A stretch of 64,000 nt of DNA, from assembly GCA_965248995.1 (NCBI GenBank), contig CBDFKY010000016.1:186001-250000 (forward strand), in the 5' to 3' direction. Shown here piece by piece: positions 1 through 7,361 of this stretch (its first letter is position 1; each line of letters opens with the position of its first letter). The notes beneath the pieces were generated by a model. That model was not told the origin of the DNA and did not search any database. It saw only the letters and a program-made list of their open reading frames with translations. The position numbers and the translations under genes are program-made. The DNA comes from CBDFKY01 sp965248995 (GTDB lineage Bacteria; Pseudomonadota; Alphaproteobacteria; Rickettsiales; UBA998).

Positions 1-498
1 TTCATTGAAAATATCCCTGATGCGGTGCAGATGATAGACGTCTGAGGCGGCGTATGCCACCTGCCCGGCGGTCAACGTTTCCGCTCCCCAGTAAGAGGAT
101 TGCTGCTGTTTGGATATCTCTATACCCAGCAGTTCCTTGCAGACGTCCTTTAAACCGTGCCGATCCGTATAAGTGCGGCATAGTCGCGATGCGGTGCGGG
201 TGCAGTACACGGAGGTCAGAAATATGCCGAGATACTCTTTCAGTAAAGCGACATCGAAACGGGCGAAGTGGAACAGTTTTACACGGGAAGCGTCTTCCAG
301 CACTTTTTTTAAAAAAGGGGAATCATACCGCGCCGTTGGAAAATGCACCAGATGGGTATCGCCCTGCCCATCCGAGATCTGAACGACACATAATCTGTCC
401 CGTTTCTGATGAAGTCCCATCGCTTCGCAATCGACCGCGATATCCCCTTCGAACGTTACATCTTCCGGTAAATCGTAACTATGCAGGAAATCCGTCAT
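1..498 (-). CDS. rnd: Ribonuclease D, 3'-5' exonuclease (C-terminus cut off by window edge)
   Basis: The first 166 residues of a DEDD-family 3'-5' exonuclease, the class that trims tRNA and other stable RNA 3' ends. Visible motifs are Exo I (IAVDCEAMGL, with the Asp and Glu metal ligands), Exo II (HFARFDVALL) and Exo III (YAASDVYHL, the Tyr-x3-Asp form). All catalytic acids are present. The gene starts at the ATG at 498, 17 bases downstream of the virB9 stop on the same strand, so it may be cotranscribed with the T4SS pair although the functions are unrelated. The frame is open to base 1. Alphaproteobacterial RNase D is often a short catalytic-domain form; whether an HRDC domain follows cannot be seen. 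Confidence 0.9.
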   Translation of the reverse strand, partial: MTDFLHSYDLPEDVTFEGDIAVDCEAMGLHQKRDRLCVVQISDGQGDTHLVHFPTARYDSPFLKKVLEDASRVKLFHFARFDVALLKEYLGIFLTSVYCTRTASRLCRTYTDRHGLKDVCKELLGIEISKQQQSSYWGAETLTAGQVAYAASDVYHLHRIRDIFNE

Positions 499-515
499 TC
501 TTCCTCAAAATAAAT

Positions 516-1343
516 TTAAAAGAGTTTCTGCCAGAAACTTTCTTTTTCCGGTTCGGGAATGGTATCCACTTTCATGTTTTCATTGAACACGCAAATCACA
601 TAAGCGCCGCTGCGCAAAGTAAACCGTGGTGCAACACGTTCCACGACGATATAGGGACCGACGGTGCGAAAATTGATGACGGCTTCGTTTTTCAACGGGT
701 CAACGGCGAAAAACGCGGGCACTTCACCGTTTTTATCACGAAATTCGAAATAGGTGAATTCACCGTCGTCGAAGATGCGGATGGGGGAGTGTTGCTCAGG
801 ACCCACAAGGGAGTAATTAAAATTTAGCGTTTTACGAACTTCCGGATCGGTAAGGTCGGGAACGGGGTCCTGATCCTGATGAATCGTCATGGCCGAGCTC
901 TCGCCATCCTTGTTGTCGCCATACAGGAAGCGGAGCGCAAACGTCATCTCCTTATCCTTGATGTTATCGGTTTCTTCTGCATGTAATTCAAAGTGATAGG
1001 TATGGGCGGACGTGATAACCGTCATGTTGGTCAGCGCGTCTTGTTCCACCGGTTTGATGAACAGGCGCGAGCCCGCCGGCTTGATCTGCCAGGCGACGGA
1101 ATCCCCGATGGAAATGGTCATGATTTTTTCGTCGGCACTGAATTCGATAGAAGATTCATAGCCGTAATGGCCCGTGAACTTATAGATATCGTTGGCACTG
1201 TAGGGAACGGTCTTGATGCGGGAATCCGTTGCGAGAGGCTGGGCTTCGATAAGGGCATGGGCGGGGTAAGCGGTAGCCCCCAGGACCGATATGATGAGAG
1301 CGAAGCGAACGCATAACCTTTTTAGGCATTGTAGTATCATCAT
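516..1343 (-). CDS. virB9: T4SS outer-membrane core protein VirB9
   Basis: Probable VirB9/TrbG/CagX-family protein of 275 residues, which in type IV secretion systems forms the periplasmic and outer-membrane core with VirB7 and VirB10. A signal peptide covers about residues 1-30 (hydrophobic core, then AYPAHA before the cleavage point). The N-terminal beta-rich domain carries the family-like stretches YGYESSIEFS and SRLFIKPV, and the C-terminal domain ends with RSGAYVICVFNE. The start overlaps the virB8 stop by four bases (ATGA), indicating translational coupling. No virB10 follows: the next gene is rnd. Family assignment rests on fold-level motif patterns and the VirB8 neighbour. Confidence 0.85.
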   Translation of the reverse strand: MMILQCLKRLCVRFALIISVLGATAYPAHALIEAQPLATDSRIKTVPYSANDIYKFTGHYGYESSIEFSADEKIMTISIGDSVAWQIKPAGSRLFIKPVEQDALTNMTVITSAHTYHFELHAEETDNIKDKEMTFALRFLYGDNKDGESSAMTIHQDQDPVPDLTDPEVRKTLNFNYSLVGPEQHSPIRIFDDGEFTYFEFRDKNGEVPAFFAVDPLKNEAVINFRTVGPYIVVERVAPRFTLRSGAYVICVFNENMKVDTIPEPEKESFWQKLF

Positions 1344-2122
1344 TTATTCGTTCCTTCCGCCACTTCAACGACATTGTAGTCCGTCACCTTAAACGCCATC
1401 GGCGTAACTTTCAACTTTCCTTTTTGCTGGTCTGTCGGCTGGACCATTTTCAACTGCGTATAATCGAAAGCCACCTGCGCTTTCCAGTGGGAAATTTCGA
1501 TTTTTGCGCTATTGAGAACGCGAGCCTCGAACAGCACGTCCGCAACATAGGACCGGTCCTGCAGATAGTCGTCTCCTTCGATCCCGTCGGAGCGTTTAAT
1601 GGAAATCCCGGTGATCCACACTTCGCGCGTGGCCTTTTTTTCATAACGGTTGATCGGACTGCGCGCCGAATTCGGATCGATATACCGGCGATAGATGTTC
1701 ATGACGTTATCGTCGGAATAGCGGCGCAGGAATCGGAACGCCGCCTGAATTTTTTCAAAGCTGTAGTTTTCCCGGCGCGTCACATATTCTTTCAGAAAAA
1801 ATTCCTGCAACGCCTGGTTTACCGGCTCATACGGGCTTTTGCGCAACGGCGTGATGACCGGAATGTCCCGTGTGACGTTCTGCATATTGAACAGCAGGGG
1901 TTCCGTCGGTACGATCGGAAGCAGTAGAATCAGAGCCACAAGGGCATAAATTCCGGTGGCGCTGGCAAGAAACGTAAGGATCATGTAGAGGCAGCGTTCC
2001 GGCATGATGGACATGTAGAGCACGGAATAAAACTTACGCGACTCCCTGAAATAAGACCGGTCCTCGATCGCCTGAGCGAACGCATCGTATTGCTCTTTCG
2101 TAAATGTGGGGATTTTCGACAT
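1340..2122 (-). CDS. virB8: T4SS inner-membrane protein VirB8
   Basis: A 260-residue bitopic protein with the VirB8 layout: a cytoplasmic segment of about 44 residues, one membrane helix at about 45-70, and a periplasmic NTF2-like domain. The periplasmic part has a family-like helical start (PVNQALQEFFLKEYVTRREN), an RRYSDDNVMNIYRRYIDP segment and a C-terminal beta sheet. VirB8 is an assembly factor linking inner-membrane T4SS parts to the VirB9/VirB10 core. The gene is followed by virB9 with a four-base overlap. Upstream lies a 286-base AT-rich spacer divergent from a secreted orphan gene, so the two transcription units may share control. Confidence 0.88.
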   Translation of the reverse strand: MSKIPTFTKEQYDAFAQAIEDRSYFRESRKFYSVLYMSIMPERCLYMILTFLASATGIYALVALILLLPIVPTEPLLFNMQNVTRDIPVITPLRKSPYEPVNQALQEFFLKEYVTRRENYSFEKIQAAFRFLRRYSDDNVMNIYRRYIDPNSARSPINRYEKKATREVWITGISIKRSDGIEGDDYLQDRSYVADVLFEARVLNSAKIEISHWKAQVAFDYTQLKMVQPTDQQKGKLKVTPMAFKVTDYNVVEVAEGTNK

Positions 2123-2283
2123 ATTTTTCCGTAAGCCTGTCCGTTGAGAGAGAATATTAATTTTTTCGATTTATCCTGCAAGACACTACACAAGTTCCTT
2201 TAAAGATTTCCTTTTCACTATAAAAAAATACTTTCAAACCGTGAAATTAGATTCAATACATACCAGCCAAAAAATTATGACCA

Positions 2284-2306
2284 TTACTTCAAATAATTTA
2301 AAGTAA
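2284..2306. promoter_or_regulatory. Operator-like palindrome between virB8 and the divergent secreted gene
   Basis: Two 11-base arms, TTACTTCAAAT and ATTTAAAGTAA, flank a single central A and match at 10 of 11 positions as an inverted repeat. It sits in the 286-base AT-rich spacer between the divergent virB8 (start 2122) and the secreted gene near 2409-2421, about 120-160 bases from either start. This suits a dimeric regulator binding site acting on both directions. No regulator gene lies beside it. No convincing -35/-10 pair could be fixed. Chance formation in AT-rich DNA is possible. Confidence 0.4.
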
Positions 2307-2420
2307 AAAATATAATAAAACTATTTTTTATTTGTGACAATTACCGCGAATTATTGTAACATAGTCAAATAATCGCACAGAATATTAATAGTAGTTAAAT
2401 ATACACTGATGGATATCAGA

Positions 2421-4790
2421 ATGAAAATCGCCCGACTATCTCCCGCTGCTTTCATCCCTTTTTTCTGCCTGATTGTGCTTTTCGTGCGACCAGTCCATGC
2501 GGCGTTTCCTTTCACCTATCTTGACGCCGCCAACCTCCCGCCTAAAGTTGCGGCATATCAGCTGGAAGTACAGGAAATGTCGCGCAACCCGCTGTATGAT
2601 TTCAGCGACACGCAATACGCGACCGCGCAGGCGATGGATGAGGACGCCACCCTGAAGGATGCATGTTTCCACGGAGCGGGTGAGCAGAACACCGATGCGG
2701 GACATGATCTGTATAAAGAAAGTACCCTGAATAAAATTGAAGATCCGAATGTCGTTACCGGGGTGCAGTCTTTGACCGGTACCTGTATGCCGCATAAAAT
2801 AACGAAACGCTTTTCACCGCTGGATTTGAACAAATGGTTTCTCGTTAGCGTCATGAGCCTTGAAGGTGTCCGCGAGCCCTTGCAGCAGAGCGCTTACCGG
2901 GGAGGAGGAGGCCAGAACCCGTATTTCAACAGCCAGCGGATGGTCCTGCCTACGCAGACAATGCAGATGGGCTGCGCCGTCGATCTGATGGTGAGCGACG
3001 TTTCCGGACAGTCCGATCCGCTCGACCCCATATGGATGCGCCGGGAGCTGGATAACTGTACCAATCAGTATATCCTTCAGCATTCGCGTTTTCTGCGTGA
3101 CCCTGATGATGCACAAGGAAGGATCAACACGGTCAATACCGGTATTTGCCAGCCGTTCCGCCTGGAACTCCCTCCGACGAGGCACGAACTCTATGAATAT
3201 GTTCCAAGCGAATATATCGGTGTGGCGTGGGTGAAACTGCTGATGGACGAGACGTATCTTTATCGCAAAGGCGCTTCGGAGACAGAACCTAATTATGGCA
3301 AGGATACTCAGGTAAAAGTCGTCAAATCCATTCCCGTGCCTGCGGATAAGTTCGGCATGATCCTGGTGGAGGATCTGGCGGAGAAAGAAAAAGTAAACCT
3401 GCAGTTCGAAAAGATCATCGATCCTTCGCATCCCTACACTCCCCGCTGGGACTTCGAACGTACCGATCGTTCCTATTCTGGACTGGCGACTCCTTACGGC
3501 GGAAACCCGGAAAATGCGGTACGCTGCTCGGATGACGTGGAAGTGGACCTGCTCAATTTCCGCAAACACATGTTCGATCCCTGGATCATCAAGAAAACAT
3601 CTTTCAATACCATGTGCTACAATACGCCCTGGTGCCACAAATATATCTGGGAACCTCTCAAATGCAGCAGTGACGAGCCTTGTTGTTCCACCCGCTGGAA
3701 CGTGGCGGACAAGTTCAAGATGCCTGGAATATCCCGCGCCATCTGCGGAGTTCCGATGTATCAGGTCTGTAACTACGTTGCCCGTCCGCTCACCGGCATG
3801 AATACGCTGAAACTGCGCGCGGCGACTCCGGAGAATTTCCCGCAGGGCGTACCGGAAGGGTATGGCTTCAAGGATTATTTCGGCGACCATAAACCGTATA
3901 TGCGATGCTGGGACAGTAATACCGAATGCGGTGAAACGGCTGAGACGTTCCCCACGCCAATCAAGGGAGGCACGGAATACGCTTTCGCCTATAACGCCGG
4001 CAGCACGGTCGGCTCCGACTACGCTCTGATGGGAGCGGGCAGGGAAGGGGAAAGCTGTACGATCGGCGGAGGAAAAGGCATGGGCGGCGTTGCTAATCCC
4101 GATCCGATTTCCAGCTGGTCGGAACTGAAACTCTATTACGTCCGCACCATGAACAAAGGAGCGAAATGTATTTCTCTTCATACGAAATTTTTCAAATCGC
4201 GTGAGGGAGAAGATATTACCCTGACATCCATGGGGGCCAATATCAGCCTTCTCAAGCCGGACAACAGTCTCCAGAACGTCGTATGGCCGATTAAAACCTG
4301 GAAAGGCTTCATCAGCGATCCTGACAATACCCGTCGTTTTCCGAACCTCAATGGAACGCCTCCGATTGAAAAAGGTCTCGATGATGCCACGGTCGGTGAA
4401 ATTCTGCTTTTTGATGAAGATGTGGTGATGCAGGGAGCGGAAGGCACATGGCGCAATCCTTACATCGCCCAGGTCAAGGCAAACGTCAATGAGCGATTCC
4501 GCAGGCAGATCAAGAACGGGGCCGACGCTACGCTCGATCCTGCGCAGGACCACCTGACGATTACTCCCTACAGCCATGGTCGTTATATCGATGCCTGCGC
4601 GATGAGTGACGAGTCAGGTATGGGTGCGGACATCACGATCTACAAAACGAAACTGCCGCCGCAGACGGTAGCGGCGATGGCGGAACTGGGAGAGCATACC
4701 GAGACATGTGACGATCCTCGTCTCAGTTCCTGTATCGAGCCTTACTGGAACGACGTGAAGCGCTATTCCGTGTATGACGATCCTTTCTGA
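2421..4790 (+). CDS. Large secreted cysteine-rich protein of unknown function, T4SS-adjacent
   Basis: Not recognised as a named family. From the ATG at 2421 (789 residues; an in-frame ATG at 2409 is the alternative) the protein begins with a clear signal peptide: Lys/Arg, a hydrophobic core, then RPVHA|AFPF. I count 20 cysteines in the mature part, including a dense cluster around TMCYNTPWCHK and SSDEPCCSTRW, so an extensively disulfide-bonded extracytoplasmic protein is likely. There is no further membrane helix and no C-terminal anchor. It faces away from virB8-virB9 and starts a plus-strand run with another secreted protein and a VirB1-like transglycosylase. A role as a mating-pair or outer-surface partner of the T4SS, loosely comparable to cysteine-rich TraN of F-type systems, is a guess without sequence support. 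Confidence 0.75.
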   Translation: MKIARLSPAAFIPFFCLIVLFVRPVHAAFPFTYLDAANLPPKVAAYQLEVQEMSRNPLYDFSDTQYATAQAMDEDATLKDACFHGAGEQNTDAGHDLYKESTLNKIEDPNVVTGVQSLTGTCMPHKITKRFSPLDLNKWFLVSVMSLEGVREPLQQSAYRGGGGQNPYFNSQRMVLPTQTMQMGCAVDLMVSDVSGQSDPLDPIWMRRELDNCTNQYILQHSRFLRDPDDAQGRINTVNTGICQPFRLELPPTRHELYEYVPSEYIGVAWVKLLMDETYLYRKGASETEPNYGKDTQVKVVKSIPVPADKFGMILVEDLAEKEKVNLQFEKIIDPSHPYTPRWDFERTDRSYSGLATPYGGNPENAVRCSDDVEVDLLNFRKHMFDPWIIKKTSFNTMCYNTPWCHKYIWEPLKCSSDEPCCSTRWNVADKFKMPGISRAICGVPMYQVCNYVARPLTGMNTLKLRAATPENFPQGVPEGYGFKDYFGDHKPYMRCWDSNTECGETAETFPTPIKGGTEYAFAYNAGSTVGSDYALMGAGREGESCTIGGGKGMGGVANPDPISSWSELKLYYVRTMNKGAKCISLHTKFFKSREGEDITLTSMGANISLLKPDNSLQNVVWPIKTWKGFISDPDNTRRFPNLNGTPPIEKGLDDATVGEILLFDEDVVMQGAEGTWRNPYIAQVKANVNERFRRQIKNGADATLDPAQDHLTITPYSHGRYIDACAMSDESGMGADITIYKTKLPPQTVAAMAELGEHTETCDDPRLSSCIEPYWNDVKRYSVYDDPF

Positions 4791-4860
4791 TGATTCTGAA
4801 GAGTAAGGCCAACCATTATTAAAGAACTAACGATAAACAATATTTCAACAGGTCGCTACC

Positions 4861-6147
4861 ATGGAACGCTCTTTTTATCGCCACCTTACGTTTCCTGATT
4901 ATTCAAAGACGGGATTCAGGTCTACGGCAATGATGCTCGTCTGTTTAGGGTATTTTATCACTCCGCAGATGACGTTCGCGGCAGGAAACTGTGATGGCTT
5001 CAAGCCTGTGAATGAACCGCAGGATTATGCGAAGACATTCAGTGCGCTTGCTGACGGATGTAAGATTCCGCCACAGTTCACCAGAGGAGCAAAAGGAAAA
5101 TATACCGGTCTCTCTGCCTTCACGGCAACCAGCGGCGGCGGGGTGAGTTATGATACGAATAGAACTCCGGCGCACGGTCCGGGTCGTTTTTACAGAAACA
5201 GGGCGTGTAACTCGTATGAGGAAACACATGCGGGCGGACTGAGCGATAACGGAGCGGATAACCCCTGCCAGAAAGGCAAAGGAACGGGCCTCTTCAGCTT
5301 TGATATATTGAACCACGCGCCTACCGCCACCCTGGAGGCCATCAACTGCCTGGCCAACCTCGCCGGCGCGATCGGCGGACTGGTCAGCGGCACGGGCGGC
5401 GGCGATTTCAGCGGCATCCAGGCATCAGGCGGCGCCTCCGGCAACTGCGTATCCGGAAGCGTTGGCATCTGCGGCCTCGGCAGCATCGGGGGCAGCATCT
5501 GTGCGAACAATAAGGGTGGCAAGACGAACGATACGAAGACGGCGGCGGATACGAAAAACGGCCAGCCTTACTCGCGTGACGATCCTCCTAAATATGTCGA
5601 GGCGACCGGCGTCGTCGCGTTCGATTATGCGAACAACAATCTCAACCAGACCAGCGCCGTCTATTTTCCGCAAGGAGGCGTGCTGACGTACCAGGGAACA
5701 AGCTATACTATAGCGGCAAAGGGATTCATTACTATGGATCAGGTGGGGAATGTCTATATCGGCACAGAACAAGGGGGAGCTTACAGCGATCCCGCCGACG
5801 GGATCAAACTGAAGGCGGATGAATTCGTCACGGTGACGCCTACCGGAGGAATAGCACAGGTGGACTCCTATCTGCTCAGAGGCGAAACGATCGGCGTGCC
5901 CGTAGATCTGGCGACGGTTGGAACCACGAAAGGACAAAAAACGCCCGCAGGAATAAAGGCACAGATCAACGTGACGACGGAAAAAACCGCCGGGGCCACA
6001 CTCGTTCCTCCCGTAGAGGCAGGAGTTCCTGTCGGGACGGAAGTCGCCGGTTCTTTTTCTCCCCCGGGAACGATTACACCTGTCAAGGCACCGGAAGTGG
6101 TTTCTCTGTTGCCTGCAGCAGTACAGGAATCGGGAGCAATTCAATAA
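4861..6147 (+). CDS. Secreted glycine-rich protein of unknown function
   Basis: Unrecognised 428-residue exported protein. A long N-region precedes a hydrophobic stretch (about residues 23-40) ending in MTFA|AGNCDG, a plausible signal peptide. Residues about 155-220 are very rich in Gly, Ser and Ala with spaced cysteines (GNCVSGSVGICGLGSIGG). I count eight cysteines in the mature chain. A predicted beta-rich block follows (VVAFDYANNN, YQGTSYTIAAKGFITMDQVG), then a Pro/Val/Thr-rich tail without a membrane anchor. The start has AGGT about ten bases upstream. The gene follows the 20-cysteine secreted protein by 70 bases in the same direction and probably shares its transcript. Surface or periplasmic location is inferred from the leader. 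Confidence 0.7.
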   Translation: MERSFYRHLTFPDYSKTGFRSTAMMLVCLGYFITPQMTFAAGNCDGFKPVNEPQDYAKTFSALADGCKIPPQFTRGAKGKYTGLSAFTATSGGGVSYDTNRTPAHGPGRFYRNRACNSYEETHAGGLSDNGADNPCQKGKGTGLFSFDILNHAPTATLEAINCLANLAGAIGGLVSGTGGGDFSGIQASGGASGNCVSGSVGICGLGSIGGSICANNKGGKTNDTKTAADTKNGQPYSRDDPPKYVEATGVVAFDYANNNLNQTSAVYFPQGGVLTYQGTSYTIAAKGFITMDQVGNVYIGTEQGGAYSDPADGIKLKADEFVTVTPTGGIAQVDSYLLRGETIGVPVDLATVGTTKGQKTPAGIKAQINVTTEKTAGATLVPPVEAGVPVGTEVAGSFSPPGTITPVKAPEVVSLLPAAVQESGAIQ

Positions 6148-6482
6148 CCATTTGTTTAAAATACATCTTATCGTAATGATCGTATGGGCACCCCTTTGTC
6201 TGGGGTGTCTTACCGGTTTCAAGAAGCTCTTCAAAAACAATATTTTTTCTTGTGTCCACCTTATAGACCTCAGAAAAAGGCAAGCCAAACCTTGCATAAT
6301 TGTTTTTTTATGTTATATATCATTTCCTCTATGTGGCAATATTGTCATCCCATAAAAAATGTCCCGTTACCTGCGGGTGGATAAAGATGACGATACCTTT
6401 TTAAAACATATCATCTTTAAGAGTGCCGGTCGCCTTACCGTAGTGTAGCGATGACCTCCTGAAGTGATAGTACAACACAGGA
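6148..6482. other. 335-base non-coding spacer with three stem-loop candidates
   Basis: No convincing gene here; the short open frames lack ribosome sites and protein-like composition. Three inverted repeats are visible. The first is GGCACCCC (6187-6194) with GGGGTGTC (6202-6209), seven pairs plus one G-T, a possible terminator of the upstream secreted genes but without a following T-run. The second is a short CCCG/CGGG hairpin near 6363-6377. The third is a nine-base perfect stem TAAAGATGA (6382-6390) with TCATCTTTA (6411-6419) around a 20-base loop, in the probable leader of the transglycosylase gene. Confidence 0.5.
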
Positions 6483-7250
6483 ATGTTAAACATAATGAGT
6501 TATTTACGCCTGAAGGGCTATGCCCTTGGCGGTCTGGTTGGACTCTTACCTATTTTCTGCTTCTGCAGTCTTTTTCTTTCTTTCTCTTCTCTGCCAACCT
6601 CTGACGACCGTAATACCATAACCGAAGTGTCCGTTGCGAGCGCTTCCTTACCGACGGATGACCGCGTCCCTTTGCCTACCTGTCGCTACCGTTACATTAA
6701 TTTTTCCCATGATGACGACTATCCCATACCTCACTGGGTCTATTCGCTGCCTAAGAGCGCCAACAGAGCCCTTGTGCTCGCGATCGCACTCAATGAATCG
6801 AAGCTGAAGCCGCACGCACGCTCGGACCGTGGTGCACTCGGCCTGATGCAGCTAATGCCGGACACGGCACATTCCATGCTGCCGCAGAACGGCATTCAGC
6901 TTGCCTCGGCCTCAAAGGATTTTTCCGCTTATGTACCGCGTAACCCGTTCGACTTCCGCGACCCTTACGTCAGTCTTGCGGTGGGTGACCGGTATATACG
7001 CTATCTTCAGGCCAAGCCTTTCATCGGCCGCAATATCGCCTATACTCTCATCGCTTACAACGCAGGCCCGGGAAACCTTCAAAAATGGCGCAAAGCTTAC
7101 GGGCGGCTGCCGCTGCGTCAGTTCATAGCCCATATTCCTTACCGGGAAACGCGGGAATATGTCCAGAAGGTCATGCGGGATTACATGCATTATAAGAACG
7201 CACTGCCAGAGATGGAAAAAATCGTTTGGATCGAACATGACAAGTGTTGA
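6483..7250 (+). CDS. Soluble lytic murein transglycosylase, VirB1-like
   Basis: A 255-residue SLT-fold (goose-lysozyme-like) transglycosylase that cleaves peptidoglycan glycan strands. The catalytic Glu is E105 in IALNESKLKPHARS, followed by the GALGLMQLMPDTA motif and the C-terminal IAYTLIAYNAGPGNLQKW motif, all typical of SLT domains. An N-terminal hydrophobic segment at about 16-36 acts as signal or anchor. AGGA abuts the ATG at 6483, so the in-frame ATG at 6495 (12 bases after AGGA) may be the real start. In T4SS loci VirB1 opens the murein layer for apparatus assembly. Its closeness to virB8-virB9 makes that role likely, but general cell-wall turnover is possible. Confidence 0.85.
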   Translation: MLNIMSYLRLKGYALGGLVGLLPIFCFCSLFLSFSSLPTSDDRNTITEVSVASASLPTDDRVPLPTCRYRYINFSHDDDYPIPHWVYSLPKSANRALVLAIALNESKLKPHARSDRGALGLMQLMPDTAHSMLPQNGIQLASASKDFSAYVPRNPFDFRDPYVSLAVGDRYIRYLQAKPFIGRNIAYTLIAYNAGPGNLQKWRKAYGRLPLRQFIAHIPYRETREYVQKVMRDYMHYKNALPEMEKIVWIEHDKC

Positions 7251-7308
7251 AAATGGTCGTTGTCATCAAATTTTCATAAAGAACCATTAATTATTTAATG
7301 TTATTTTT

Positions 7309-7331
7309 ATGTACCTGTGGTACATCTTTTA
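7309..7331 (+). terminator. Stem-loop with short T-run
   Basis: ATGTACC (7309-7315) and GGTACAT (7319-7325) form a perfect seven-base stem around TGT, followed by CTTTTATA. It lies 58 bases after the transglycosylase stop and 37 bases before the next gene. It may end the secreted-protein/transglycosylase transcript, or be a small operator for the following orphan gene. The stem is only moderately G+C rich. Confidence 0.45.
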
Positions 7332-7361
7332 TATCACAGAACTTGTCAAAGGTAACACGGT

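Noticed and set aside
2814..4577. Long antisense open frame opposite the 20-cysteine secreted gene
   Set aside because: No start context, no family-like motifs, and Arg/His/Ile-rich composition typical of a shadow frame; the plus-strand frame has a leader and conserved cysteines.
6152..6384. Two short overlapping plus-strand frames in the 335-base spacer
   Set aside because: No ribosome site, odd composition, and they overlap several stem-loop candidates.
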